A DNA stretch of 64,000 bases from Sphaerisporangium rufum (GTDB lineage Bacteria; Actinomycetota; Actinomycetes; Streptosporangiales; Streptosporangiaceae): assembly GCF_016863395.1 (NCBI RefSeq), contig NZ_BOOU01000002.1:1-64000 (forward strand), written 5' to 3'. A program made the translations under genes and the position numbers. Under the pieces are notes generated by a model that worked only from the letters and a program-made list of their open reading frames with translations, ran no database searches and had not been told where the DNA came from. Shown here piece by piece: positions 26,368 to 34,890 of this stretch (positions within the stretch are counted from its first letter, which is position 1; every line of letters begins with the position of its first letter).

Positions 26368-27284
26368 CACGCGGCCAGCCTTTCGGCCACCCGCAGCGCC
26401 GCGGACGTCATGATGTCGAGGTTGCCGGCGTAGGCGGGCAGATAATGCGCCGCCCCTTCGACCTCGAGGAACACCGAGACCAGCCGTCCGGGACCGCGAA
26501 GGCCCGCGAACCCGGCGAGCGGGTCGCCGGGGCCGATCCGGCGGATCTGCACGTCCTGCTTGAGCCGGTAGCCGGGAACGTAGGCGGCCACCTCGGCGAC
26601 CATCCGCCGGACGGACGCGACGAGCATGTCGTCGTCACCCTCCCCCACCACGCAGTAGACGGTGTCCCTCATGATCAGCGGCGGGTCCGCGGGGTTGAGG
26701 ATGATGATCGCCTTTCCCCGGGCGGCACCACCGACCCGTTCCAGCGCCCTGGCGGTGGTCTCGGTGAACTCGTCGATGTTCGCCCTGGTCCCGGGCCCCG
26801 CGGAGCGCGACGCGATCGATGCCACGATCTCGGCGTAGTGCACCGGAGTGACCCCGGACACCGCCGCCACGATCGGCACGGTGGCCTGACCACCGCAGGT
26901 GACCATGTTCACGCCGGGCGAGTCCAGGTGCTCGCCGAGGTTGACCGCCGGCACGACATAGGGGCCGAGCGCCGCGGGCGTCAGATCGATGATCTTCTTG
27001 CGGTAGGGGGCGAGAACCTCGGCGTTGTGGCGGTGGGCGCCGGCCGAGGTGGCGTCCAGTACCACCGCGATGTCCTGGAAGCCGTCCATGTCCAGCAAGC
27101 CCTCGACCCCTTCGTGGGTCGTGGCCACGCCGAGCCGGCGGGCGCGGGCCAGCCCGTCGGACCGCGGGTCGATGCCGACCATGGCCGCCATTTCGAGCGT
27201 CCGGGAGGTCCGAATCACTTTGATCATCAGATCCGTGCCGATGTTGCCCGATCCGATGATCGCTACCTTGCTCGGGAATGCCAT
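26367..27284 (-). CDS. dmpF: Acetaldehyde dehydrogenase (acylating)
   Basis: It converts acetaldehyde, NAD+ and CoA to acetyl-CoA and forms a channelling complex with DmpG. The 305-residue protein has the N-terminal Rossmann motif [17 protein letters not shown] and the catalytic cysteine in [20 protein letters not shown], with the DmpF/MhpF hallmark segments [19 protein letters not shown] and [32 protein letters not shown] site precedes the ATG at 27284. Its start overlaps the end of the esterase gene by 22 bases. Together with dmpG it feeds the products into central metabolism. Confidence 0.96.
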   Translation of the reverse strand: MAFPSKVAIIGSGNIGTDLMIKVIRTSRTLEMAAMVGIDPRSDGLARARRLGVATTHEGVEGLLDMDGFQDIAVVLDATSAGAHRHNAEVLAPYRKKIIDLTPAALGPYVVPAVNLGEHLDSPGVNMVTCGGQATVPIVAAVSGVTPVHYAEIVASIASRSAGPGTRANIDEFTETTARALERVGGAARGKAIIILNPADPPLIMRDTVYCVVGEGDDDMLVASVRRMVAEVAAYVPGYRLKQDVQIRRIGPGDPLAGFAGLRGPGRLVSVFLEVEGAAHYLPAYAGNLDIMTSAALRVAERLAA

Positions 27285-28558
27285 TCCTCTCCTCCGATGT
27301 CCGGTTCCGCCAGCCGGGAGAAGCCGGTGGTCTCATCGCCCCGGCAGAAGGCGGCGAAGGCCGCCGTCACCGCCCGGCCGAACGTCTCGACGGCAGGGCC
27401 GGTCCCGGCGAGCGGCGCCACCCGGGCGTCGGCGAACGTACCGAGATGGAATGGCACGTCCGCCAGATGGCAGGCGCCGAGCCGGGCACCATGCCGGGTG
27501 AACGGCGAGGGACGGGCGTAGCGCACCCGGGTCACCGGGCCATGGTGCGCGCGCGCGACCTCGTCCGCCGGGTCCACGAACACCTCGCGGGTGCGCGCCG
27601 CCACCTCCGCCGGCGGGACCGTGCCGGCCGCCGCGTACAACCGCATCTCCTCGGTGGTGGTCGACACCAGCAGCGGTATCCGGCCGGCCGCACCGGCACG
27701 GACGGCCTCGACCGGGTGGCGGGGCAGCAGGCTCCCGTCGACCACCGGCGCCACCGGCAACACTCCCGCGACGAGCCGGCGGCCGGACATGGCGACGTCC
27801 TGGGCGGCCAGCAGAGCCCGGAGCGGCACCGACCCGAGGCCGGCGCCGCGACCGAGCGCGCGCCGCACCGCGGCCGCCTGATCGGCGGCCTCGGCCGGCG
27901 TGGCGAATCCGTACGGTACGGCGCTGAGCAGCGCGGCCCGGGCGAACAACCCGCGCGCCTCCGGGCAGGTCATCAGGGCCAGCACGCTGGTGCCGCCCGC
28001 CGAGTGCCCGGCCAGGGTGACCCGATCGGGGTTCCCGCCGAACGCGGCCGCGTTCGCCCGCACCCAGCGCAACGCGGCGATCTGGTCGCGCAGGCCGAGG
28101 TTCGCGGGGGTGGCGTCGTGGTGGCCGAAGCCGAGAAAGCCCAGCCGGTAGTTCACCGTGACGACGACCAGCCCGTGGGCACGCGCCAGTGCCGCGCCGT
28201 CGTACATCGCCTGCGCGCCTGATCCGGACACGAAGGCCCCACCGTGCAGGAAGACCAGCACCGGCCGCCGTTCGCCGTCACACCCGGGAGTCCAGACGGT
28301 GAGGGTGAGGCAGTCCTCCCGGCTGCGCGCCGCGTCGAGCGCCAGCCCTGGAACCCAGGCCATCCGGCCGGGCCGCTGGGCGGCCGGCGGCCCATGGTCC
28401 CGGGCGTCCTGCTCGCCGGACCAATGCTCCACCGGCTCCGGCGGGGTGAAGCGCCGGGCCGGCGCGGCGTAGCGGACCCCGCGAAAGGTCACGGCTCCGC
28501 TCTCGTCGTGGCCGCGCAGCAGACCTCCGGTGACCCTGGCCCGCGCGGCGGTGCTCAT
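27263..28558 (-). CDS. Type-B carboxylesterase embedded in the catabolic operon
   Basis: A 431-residue alpha/beta hydrolase of the carboxylesterase type B family. It has [15 protein letters not shown] (oxyanion hole), [20 protein letters not shown] and the nucleophile elbow [14 protein letters not shown]. It is shorter than typical members (about 500 residues), mainly in the C-terminal half, and has no signal peptide, so it is cytoplasmic. The start ATG at 28558 overlaps the upstream decarboxylase stop as ATGA, so it is firmly in the operon. Known 3-hydroxyanthranilate or 2-nitrobenzoate operons do not, to my knowledge, include this family. It may release the aromatic substrate from an ester or amide; the substrate is unknown. 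Confidence 0.85.
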   Translation of the reverse strand: MSTAARARVTGGLLRGHDESGAVTFRGVRYAAPARRFTPPEPVEHWSGEQDARDHGPPAAQRPGRMAWVPGLALDAARSREDCLTLTVWTPGCDGERRPVLVFLHGGAFVSGSGAQAMYDGAALARAHGLVVVTVNYRLGFLGFGHHDATPANLGLRDQIAALRWVRANAAAFGGNPDRVTLAGHSAGGTSVLALMTCPEARGLFARAALLSAVPYGFATPAEAADQAAAVRRALGRGAGLGSVPLRALLAAQDVAMSGRRLVAGVLPVAPVVDGSLLPRHPVEAVRAGAAGRIPLLVSTTTEEMRLYAAAGTVPPAEVAARTREVFVDPADEVARAHHGPVTRVRYARPSPFTRHGARLGACHLADVPFHLGTFADARVAPLAGTGPAVETFGRAVTAAFAAFCRGDETTGFSRLAEPDIGGEEWHSRAR

Positions 28559-29556
28559 GGCCGGTCCAGCCCGAAGAACTCCCGGGCGTTGCCGCCGAGG
28601 ATGCGGCTTCGCGCCGCGTCGGTGAGCTCGGCGCATTCCCGCACGGTGGCGCCCGGGCTGAGCTCCCCGAGCGGGAAAGGGTAGTCCGTACCGAGCATGA
28701 CACGCTCCACGCCCATGACGTCGACCAGCAGCCGGAGCGCGCGCGGGTCGAAGACCGCCGAGTCGACGTAGAAGCGGGAGACGTACTCCGACGGCGGCAC
28801 CGGCGAATCGGCGCGGACGATGTCGCGGTTGCGCCAGGCGTTGTCGGCCCGGCCGAGGAGGTAGGGGAACGACCCGCCACCGTGACAGAAACAGAGCCGC
28901 AGTGACCGCGGGAGCCGCTCGAACGCCCCGGAGAGGATCAATCCGAGAATGCTCCGGTGGGTTTCGGCGGGCATGCCGACCAGCCACGAGAGCATGTGGT
29001 GGCCCATGCGCCCGGCCGCGAGCATGTCCCATGGATGGACGAGTACCGGCATGTCCTCTTCGGCGCAGTGGGCCAGGAACTCCACCAGCGCGTGATCGTC
29101 GAGATCGCGGTCGCCCACATGGTTGCCGATGTGCACACCGCGGTGCCCCGCGGCCGCCGCCTTGGTGACCGTCTCGGCGGCCAGCCCGACGTCCTGCAAC
29201 GGGACCTGGCACAAGGGCAGCAACCGATCGGGGGCCTGGGCGCAGTGCTCCAGGATCCGGTCGTTCACCAGATCGCACCAGTCCACGGCGCGGCCGGCGT
29301 CGGCGGCGTACCCGAACATCAGCGGGGTCGAGGAGACCACCTGCAGGTCGACGCCCAGCGCGTCCATGTCCGCGAGCCGGCGTTCGGGGTCCCACAGCGC
29401 CTGGCCCACCGGACGGTAGGGGTCGTCACCGCTCATCATCATTCCGGTGCCGTCTTGGTGCACGCGCAGCCACGGCTCGCCCGCGCCGGCCAGGATCCGG
29501 CTCTCGGCGCGGGAGATGGCCGGGAAGACATGGGCGTGCACATCGATGACCGTCAC
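28555..29556 (-). CDS. nbaD: 2-amino-3-carboxymuconate-6-semialdehyde decarboxylase
   Basis: ACMSD decarboxylates the unstable ring-cleavage product of 3-hydroxyanthranilate to 2-aminomuconate-6-semialdehyde and so prevents its spontaneous closure to quinolinate. The 333-residue protein belongs to the amidohydrolase superfamily. It has the HxH zinc site at the N-terminus (IDVHAHVFP), VLVHPWDMLAAGRM, CFCHGGGSFPYLLGR and the metal Asp in MLGTDYPFPLGE. The family could include other orotate- or resorcylate-type decarboxylases, but HGGGSFPYLLGR and the dioxygenase gene 57 bases upstream support ACMSD. It is coupled to the esterase downstream. Confidence 0.93.
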   Translation of the reverse strand: MTVIDVHAHVFPAISRAESRILAGAGEPWLRVHQDGTGMMMSGDDPYRPVGQALWDPERRLADMDALGVDLQVVSSTPLMFGYAADAGRAVDWCDLVNDRILEHCAQAPDRLLPLCQVPLQDVGLAAETVTKAAAAGHRGVHIGNHVGDRDLDDHALVEFLAHCAEEDMPVLVHPWDMLAAGRMGHHMLSWLVGMPAETHRSILGLILSGAFERLPRSLRLCFCHGGGSFPYLLGRADNAWRNRDIVRADSPVPPSEYVSRFYVDSAVFDPRALRLLVDVMGVERVMLGTDYPFPLGELSPGATVRECAELTDAARSRILGGNAREFFGLDRP

Positions 29557-29613
29557 GGGATCTCCGTTCGTCCAGCCGGCCGTGAACGCGGCCGGAGTGG
29601 CGCTCTGCGCGGG

Positions 29614-30613
<1,000 letters not shown>

Positions 30614-30617
<4 letters not shown>

Positions 30618-31396
30618 CGGACGGTCACCTCGACCTGCCCGAGCCCGCTGCCGACCACCCGGACGTGGGCCTTCGGCGGCAACGGCACCGCGGCGGTCGC
30701 CGCGCCGGCGAGCACGATCCAGCCGGGCTCCAGCTCGATTCCGGCCGCGCCGGCCAGCCGGGCGGCGGCCGCCAGCGACCGCAGCGGATCTCCGAGGATC
30801 GCGGCCGAGGAACCGGTCGCCACCGCCCGTCCGTCGATCTCCAGGATCAGCCCGGTGTTGGCGATGCCGGCCGGTGGGTGCCACGGCCCGACCCCGAAGG
30901 CCGCCGCCGAGGCGTTGTCGGCGATCACGTCGGGCAGGGTGAACCGGAAGTCCTGGTACCGGGAGTCGAGCACCTCGTAGGCGACCGCGACTCCGGCCAC
31001 CGCGGCGGCCACCTGGGTCGGCGGAGTGTCCGCGGAGATCGGGCGGCCGAGCAGGAAGGCCACTTCCGGCTCGATCCGCGGATGGACGAGACCCCCACCG
31101 TCGAGCGTGCCGCCGTCCTCGATGAGCATCCCATCGCTCAGCAGCCCCCAGATGAGGTCGTCCACCCCCATCTGCGCCATCTTCGCCTTGCTGGTGAAAC
31201 CCAGCTTCACGCCGAGCGGTCGCTCGCCCCGAGCACGACGCCGCTCGAACGCCGCCCGCTGCACCTGGTAGGCGGTGGGGACGTCGAGCGGCGTCGTGTC
31301 GGCCGGCCGGGAGACCATCCGGCCGGAGCGGGCGGCGTCATCCAGGATCTCCGCGAGCGCCGCCACGTCGATCGGGCCGGTCGATGTGTCGTTCAT
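30614..31396 (-). CDS. dmpH: 2-oxo-3-hexenedioate (4-oxalocrotonate) decarboxylase
   Basis: It decarboxylates 4-oxalocrotonate to 2-oxopent-4-enoate, acting in complex with the hydratase encoded next to it. The 260-residue protein belongs to the fumarylacetoacetate hydrolase superfamily. The decarboxylase-type signature [20 protein letters not shown] is present, as are the metal-ligand segments [12 protein letters not shown] and [13 protein letters not shown], and [10 protein letters not shown]. These distinguish it from the neighbouring hydratase, which carries [16 protein letters not shown] at 31396 overlaps the hydratase stop as ATGA. Deamination yields the keto form directly, so a tautomerase is not strictly required, and none is encoded. 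Confidence 0.92.
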
Positions 31397-32229
31397 GTGT
31401 TCTCCTCGGCGGCGAAGGCCACCCGGACGTCGCCGAGTCCGGCGATCCGGGCCTCCAGGACGTCACCCGGGGCGACGGTCACCACCGGGCCCAGGGCGCC
31501 GGTGAGCACGGTGTCTCCCTCCCGGAGCGGCCGGCCGAGCCGGACGAGCGTGTCGGCCAGCCACAGCGCCGCGTTCAGCGGATGCCCCAGGCACGCCGCG
31601 CCGATTCCGGTGGACACCTGGTCGCCCCGCCGCTCCAGGACCATCCCGGCGGTCCGCAGGTCCACGTCCCGCAGCCGCACCGGCCGGGTGCCGAGCACGT
31701 AGCGTCCGGCACTGGCGTTGTCGGCGACCGTGTCGGTGATGGTGATGTCCCAGTCCCGGATCCGGCTGTCCACCACCTCGATGGCGGGCAGCGCGAACGC
31801 GGTGGCGCGGACCAGGTCGGCGATCGTGTGGCGCTCGCGGGTGAGGTCCCGGTCCAGGACCAGCGCGACCTCGGCCTCGGCCCTGGGCTGGAGCAGCGCC
31901 CCGGCGGGGATCTCGGCTCCGTCCGGTACCGCCATGTCGGCCAGCAGCAGGCCGAAGTCGGGGGTGTCCACGCCGAGTTGTCGCTGGACGGCGGGTGATG
32001 TCAATCCGATCTTGTGACCGACCGGTCGCCGGCCCTGGGCCAGCCACTCCCGGGTGAGGCGTTCCTGTACCTGGTAGGCGGCGGCGAGGCGGTCGTCCCC
32101 GGTGCCGATGAGGTCACGCACGGGAGCACAGGGAGCGCCGGTGGCGTAAGCGGCCCGGAGCCGCCCGGCCGCCGTGTCGAGCGCCGTGTCGAGCGCCCCG
32201 TCGAGCGCGGTTTTGGATGTCCCGGTCAC
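31393..32229 (-). CDS. mhpD: 2-oxopent-4-enoate hydratase
   Basis: This enzyme hydrates 2-oxopent-4-enoate to 4-hydroxy-2-oxovalerate. The 278-residue protein is from the same superfamily as the decarboxylase. MhpD/DmpE hallmarks are [20 protein letters not shown], the metal-site segment [35 protein letters not shown] with VADNAS, and [23 protein letters not shown] at 32229 has GAGGTGGGG upstream and follows the dehydrogenase stop by nine bases. The N-terminus contains a short [14 protein letters not shown] repeat that is not conserved in the family. The assignment between the two paralogues is clear by motif. Confidence 0.93.
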   Translation of the reverse strand: MTGTSKTALDGALDTALDTAAGRLRAAYATGAPCAPVRDLIGTGDDRLAAAYQVQERLTREWLAQGRRPVGHKIGLTSPAVQRQLGVDTPDFGLLLADMAVPDGAEIPAGALLQPRAEAEVALVLDRDLTRERHTIADLVRATAFALPAIEVVDSRIRDWDITITDTVADNASAGRYVLGTRPVRLRDVDLRTAGMVLERRGDQVSTGIGAACLGHPLNAALWLADTLVRLGRPLREGDTVLTGALGPVVTVAPGDVLEARIAGLGDVRVAFAAEENT

Positions 32230-32238
32230 TGCCCCACC

Positions 32239-33711
32239 TCAGATCTGGACGCAGACGTTGACGGGCTCGGAGAAGAAATCGAGGGAATGCTCGCCGCCTT
32301 CTCTGCCGATCCCCGAGGCCTTCATGCCACCGAAGGGGGTTCGCAGGTCGCGCACGTTCCAGCAGTTGACCCAGACGGTCCCGGCCTCGATCCGGGACGC
32401 CACCCGATGCGCCCGGGAGAGGTCCCGCGTCCACACCGCCGCCGCCAGTCCGTACGGGCTGTCGTTGGCCAGCAGCACCGCCTCGTCCTCGGTGTCGAAC
32501 GGGGCGACGTGGCAGACCGGCCCGAAGATCTCTTCGCGGACCGGCCTGGCGTTCTCCGGCAGACCGGTCAGTACCGTCGGCTCGACGTAGAATCCCTGGT
32601 CACGGGCGTCACCGAAGACGGGTACGCCGCCCCCGGCGACCACCGTGGCGCCCCCGGCAGCGGCCATCCGGTAATAGGACAGGACCTTGTCCCGGTGGTC
32701 CGCCGAGATCATCGGCCCGTAGCCGGTGAGCGCGCGGGCCCGCTCGCCGAGCGCCGCGACGAACTCCGCGAAGATGGGCCGCTCGACGTACACCCGCTCG
32801 GTGCACAGGCAGATCTGGCCCGAGTGGGCGAACGCCGACCGCAGGGTCCCGGCCACCGCCTCGGCGGGATCGGCGTCGGCGAAGACGAGCGCCGGGTTCT
32901 TGCCGCCGAGTTCGAACGAGACGGGCGTCACGTTGGCCGCGGCGGCCCGCATGATGGCACTCCCGGTGGCCGACGCCCCGGTGAAGGCGATCGCGTCCAC
33001 CCCCGGATGGGCGGTCAGGAACTCTCCGGCCCCGCCGGGTCCGTGGCCGTGCACCAGGTTGAACACCCCCGGCGGCGGCCCCACCTCGTGGATCACCTCG
33101 GCGAGCAGTGCCGCGCTGCTCGGAGTCTCCTCCGACGGCTTGGCGACGACCGTGTTGCCGGCGGCCAGGGCCGGCGCGACCTTCCAGGTCATCAGCAGCA
33201 GGGGCAGGTTCCACGGCGAGATCACCGCGACCACCCCGAGCGGGCGCCGCAGCGAGTAGTTCAGGACCCGGCCGGATCCGGCGCTCCAGCCGGGGATGGC
33301 GGTGTGGTAGGCCCGCTCGGCGCTTCCGTAGAGCAGGTCGGCGTAGGCGCGGAAATTGCCGATGGCGCGAGGCACGTCGACCGTCTCGGCGAACGCCCGT
33401 GGCCGTCCGGTGTCCCGCACCTCCGCGTCGACGAACTCGTCGAACCTGTCCTGGATACGGCCGGCGATCCGGCGCAGCAGCGCGGCGCGGTCCTCAGGGC
33501 AGGTATCGCCCCAGGGGCCGCGCAGCGCGGCACCGGCCGCGCTCACCGCCTCGTCGACGGTGTCCGCCGAGCACTCGGGGACGTGCCCGACGACCGTCCC
33601 GTCGGTGGGGTCCACCAGCGGAAAGGTGTCGCTCTCCCAGCGGGACGCCCCGGCCACGTAGGCCGGCACCCTGGCCGGCACCCTGGCCGGCTCGGACGCT
33701 CGCCTCTCCAT
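32239..33711 (-). CDS. nbaE: 2-aminomuconate-6-semialdehyde dehydrogenase
   Basis: It oxidises 2-aminomuconate-6-semialdehyde with NAD+ to 2-aminomuconate. It is a 490-residue aldehyde dehydrogenase with PWNLPLLLMTWKVAPALAAG, the general base Glu in SFELGGKNPALVF, the nucleophilic Cys in AHSGQICLCTERVYVERP, and EEIFGPVCHVAPF. The start is ATG 33711, seven bases after GGAGGG; two earlier in-frame starts are too close to that site. It is the first gene of the nine-gene operon, divergent from the LysR gene. 2-hydroxymuconate semialdehyde dehydrogenases are close relatives; the dioxygenase/ACMSD context decides for the amino substrate. Confidence 0.9.
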   Translation of the reverse strand: MERRASEPARVPARVPAYVAGASRWESDTFPLVDPTDGTVVGHVPECSADTVDEAVSAAGAALRGPWGDTCPEDRAALLRRIAGRIQDRFDEFVDAEVRDTGRPRAFAETVDVPRAIGNFRAYADLLYGSAERAYHTAIPGWSAGSGRVLNYSLRRPLGVVAVISPWNLPLLLMTWKVAPALAAGNTVVAKPSEETPSSAALLAEVIHEVGPPPGVFNLVHGHGPGGAGEFLTAHPGVDAIAFTGASATGSAIMRAAAANVTPVSFELGGKNPALVFADADPAEAVAGTLRSAFAHSGQICLCTERVYVERPIFAEFVAALGERARALTGYGPMISADHRDKVLSYYRMAAAGGATVVAGGGVPVFGDARDQGFYVEPTVLTGLPENARPVREEIFGPVCHVAPFDTEDEAVLLANDSPYGLAAAVWTRDLSRAHRVASRIEAGTVWVNCWNVRDLRTPFGGMKASGIGREGGEHSLDFFSEPVNVCVQI

Positions 33712-33775
33712 CACCATTCCCTCCGCCGTACTCCGGCGACGGCCGGACATCTGCAATGGTGTGCGAGACTCATAT

Positions 33776-33792
33776 AACAGTCCAATACTGTT
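33776..33792. promoter_or_regulatory. Candidate LysR operator between nbaE and its regulator
   Basis: AACAG (33776-33780) and CTGTT (33788-33792) form a dyad around TCCAATA in the 121-base divergent gap. The surrounding AT-rich stretch (about 33770-33790) is unlike the rest of this GC-rich region and could hold the -10 elements. Position and symmetry suit a LysR-type binding site controlling both directions; binding is inferred. Confidence 0.5.
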
Positions 33793-33832
33793 CTCGCCCG
33801 CAGATATCACCAACTCGTCATAGGGAGAGCTC

Positions 33833-34783
33833 ATGGCCATGCGTGCGGTCGACCTGCTGAACGGGCGGCTGAAGCTCCGGCACCTGGTCCTGCTGGTCGC
33901 CATCTCCGAACAGGGCAGCGTCCTGCACGCCGCCGACCGCCTGCGCCTGGCCCAGCCGGCCGTCACCCGGGCGCTGCGCGAGGTGGAGGACCTCCTCGGC
34001 GTCCAGCTGTTCGTGCGGCACCCGCGCGGCGTGACGCCGACCCTGTTCGGCCACACGTTCATCGAGCACGCCCGCACCGTCCTGGCCGAACTCCGCCGGG
34101 CCGAGGAGCGGATCGGCGAGCTGGCCGACGGCACGGCCGGCACCGTGACCGTGGGAACGCTGCTCGCCGGATCCAACGTGTTGCTGCCCCGGGCGATCGC
34201 GGCACTCAAGTCCGAGCGGCCGGGCATCACCGTCATCGTCCAGGAGGCGACGTTCGACGCCCAGGTACCCCGCCTGCTCGACGGGGAGATCGACCTGATC
34301 CTCGGCCGCCTCAACCCGATCGAGGACGCGCCCGCCCTGCGCCAGGTCAGGCTCTACAGCGAACCGGTCCGGCTGGTCACCCGCACCGGCCATCCCGCCC
34401 ATGATCTCGCCGACCCGGTGCTGGCCGACCTGCTCGCCTTTCCCTGGGTCCTGCCCCTGGAGCAGACGGCGCTGCGAACGGAACTCGACCAGGTCTTCCG
34501 CTCCCAGGGGCTCACGTTGCCGGCCGACCGGGTGGAATGCACCTCGATGCTGACGATCCGCGCCCTGCTCCGGGACACCGACATGATCGCGGCCCTGCCC
34601 GACCTGGTCGCCCGGGCCGACCCGGAGCTGGCCCCGTTGCCCGTGCCGCTCCCCTCGGTACGCCGCCCGGTCGGCGTGACCCTCCCGGCCGGGCGCCCGC
34701 TCACCCCGTCGGCGCATCTGATGCTGAAGTGGCTGCACCGCCAGGCCGCCGAGTTGCTGACCGCCCTCGACGCCACCGGCTGA
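33833..34783 (+). CDS. LysR-family regulator of the 3-hydroxyanthranilate operon
   Basis: A 316-residue LysR-type regulator. The helix-turn-helix lies at about residues 14-73 (LRHLVLLVAISEQGSVLHAA, AQPAVTRALREVEDLLGVQL), followed by the effector domain (TVGTLLAGSNVLLPRAIAAL, LVTRTGHPAHDLADPVLADL). It is divergent from nbaE, the usual arrangement for a pathway activator that responds to an aromatic intermediate and represses itself. In the 2-nitrobenzoate pathway of Pseudomonas fluorescens KU-7 a LysR protein, NbaR, plays this role, but I infer only analogy. The ATG at 33833 follows AGGGAGAGCTC. Confidence 0.9.
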   Translation: MAMRAVDLLNGRLKLRHLVLLVAISEQGSVLHAADRLRLAQPAVTRALREVEDLLGVQLFVRHPRGVTPTLFGHTFIEHARTVLAELRRAEERIGELADGTAGTVTVGTLLAGSNVLLPRAIAALKSERPGITVIVQEATFDAQVPRLLDGEIDLILGRLNPIEDAPALRQVRLYSEPVRLVTRTGHPAHDLADPVLADLLAFPWVLPLEQTALRTELDQVFRSQGLTLPADRVECTSMLTIRALLRDTDMIAALPDLVARADPELAPLPVPLPSVRRPVGVTLPAGRPLTPSAHLMLKWLHRQAAELLTALDATG

Positions 34784-34792
34784 CGACCTCTC

Positions 34793-34808
34793 CCCCGGGT
34801 CCCCGGGG
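34793..34808. terminator. Short GC hairpin between convergent LysR and rph genes
   Basis: CCCCGG (34793-34798) pairs with CCGGGG (34803-34808) across a four-base loop, ten bases past the LysR stop and about 80 bases past the end of rph on the other strand. It is a short but very GC-rich stem and a plausible terminator for the regulator gene. Confidence 0.5.
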
Positions 34809-34890
34809 CCACCGCACACCGGGACGGCGCCAGGCGGCCCCGGCCCCGACCGCCGGGTGCCCGGCAGGGACGATCTCGCGGTGCCGGCGA

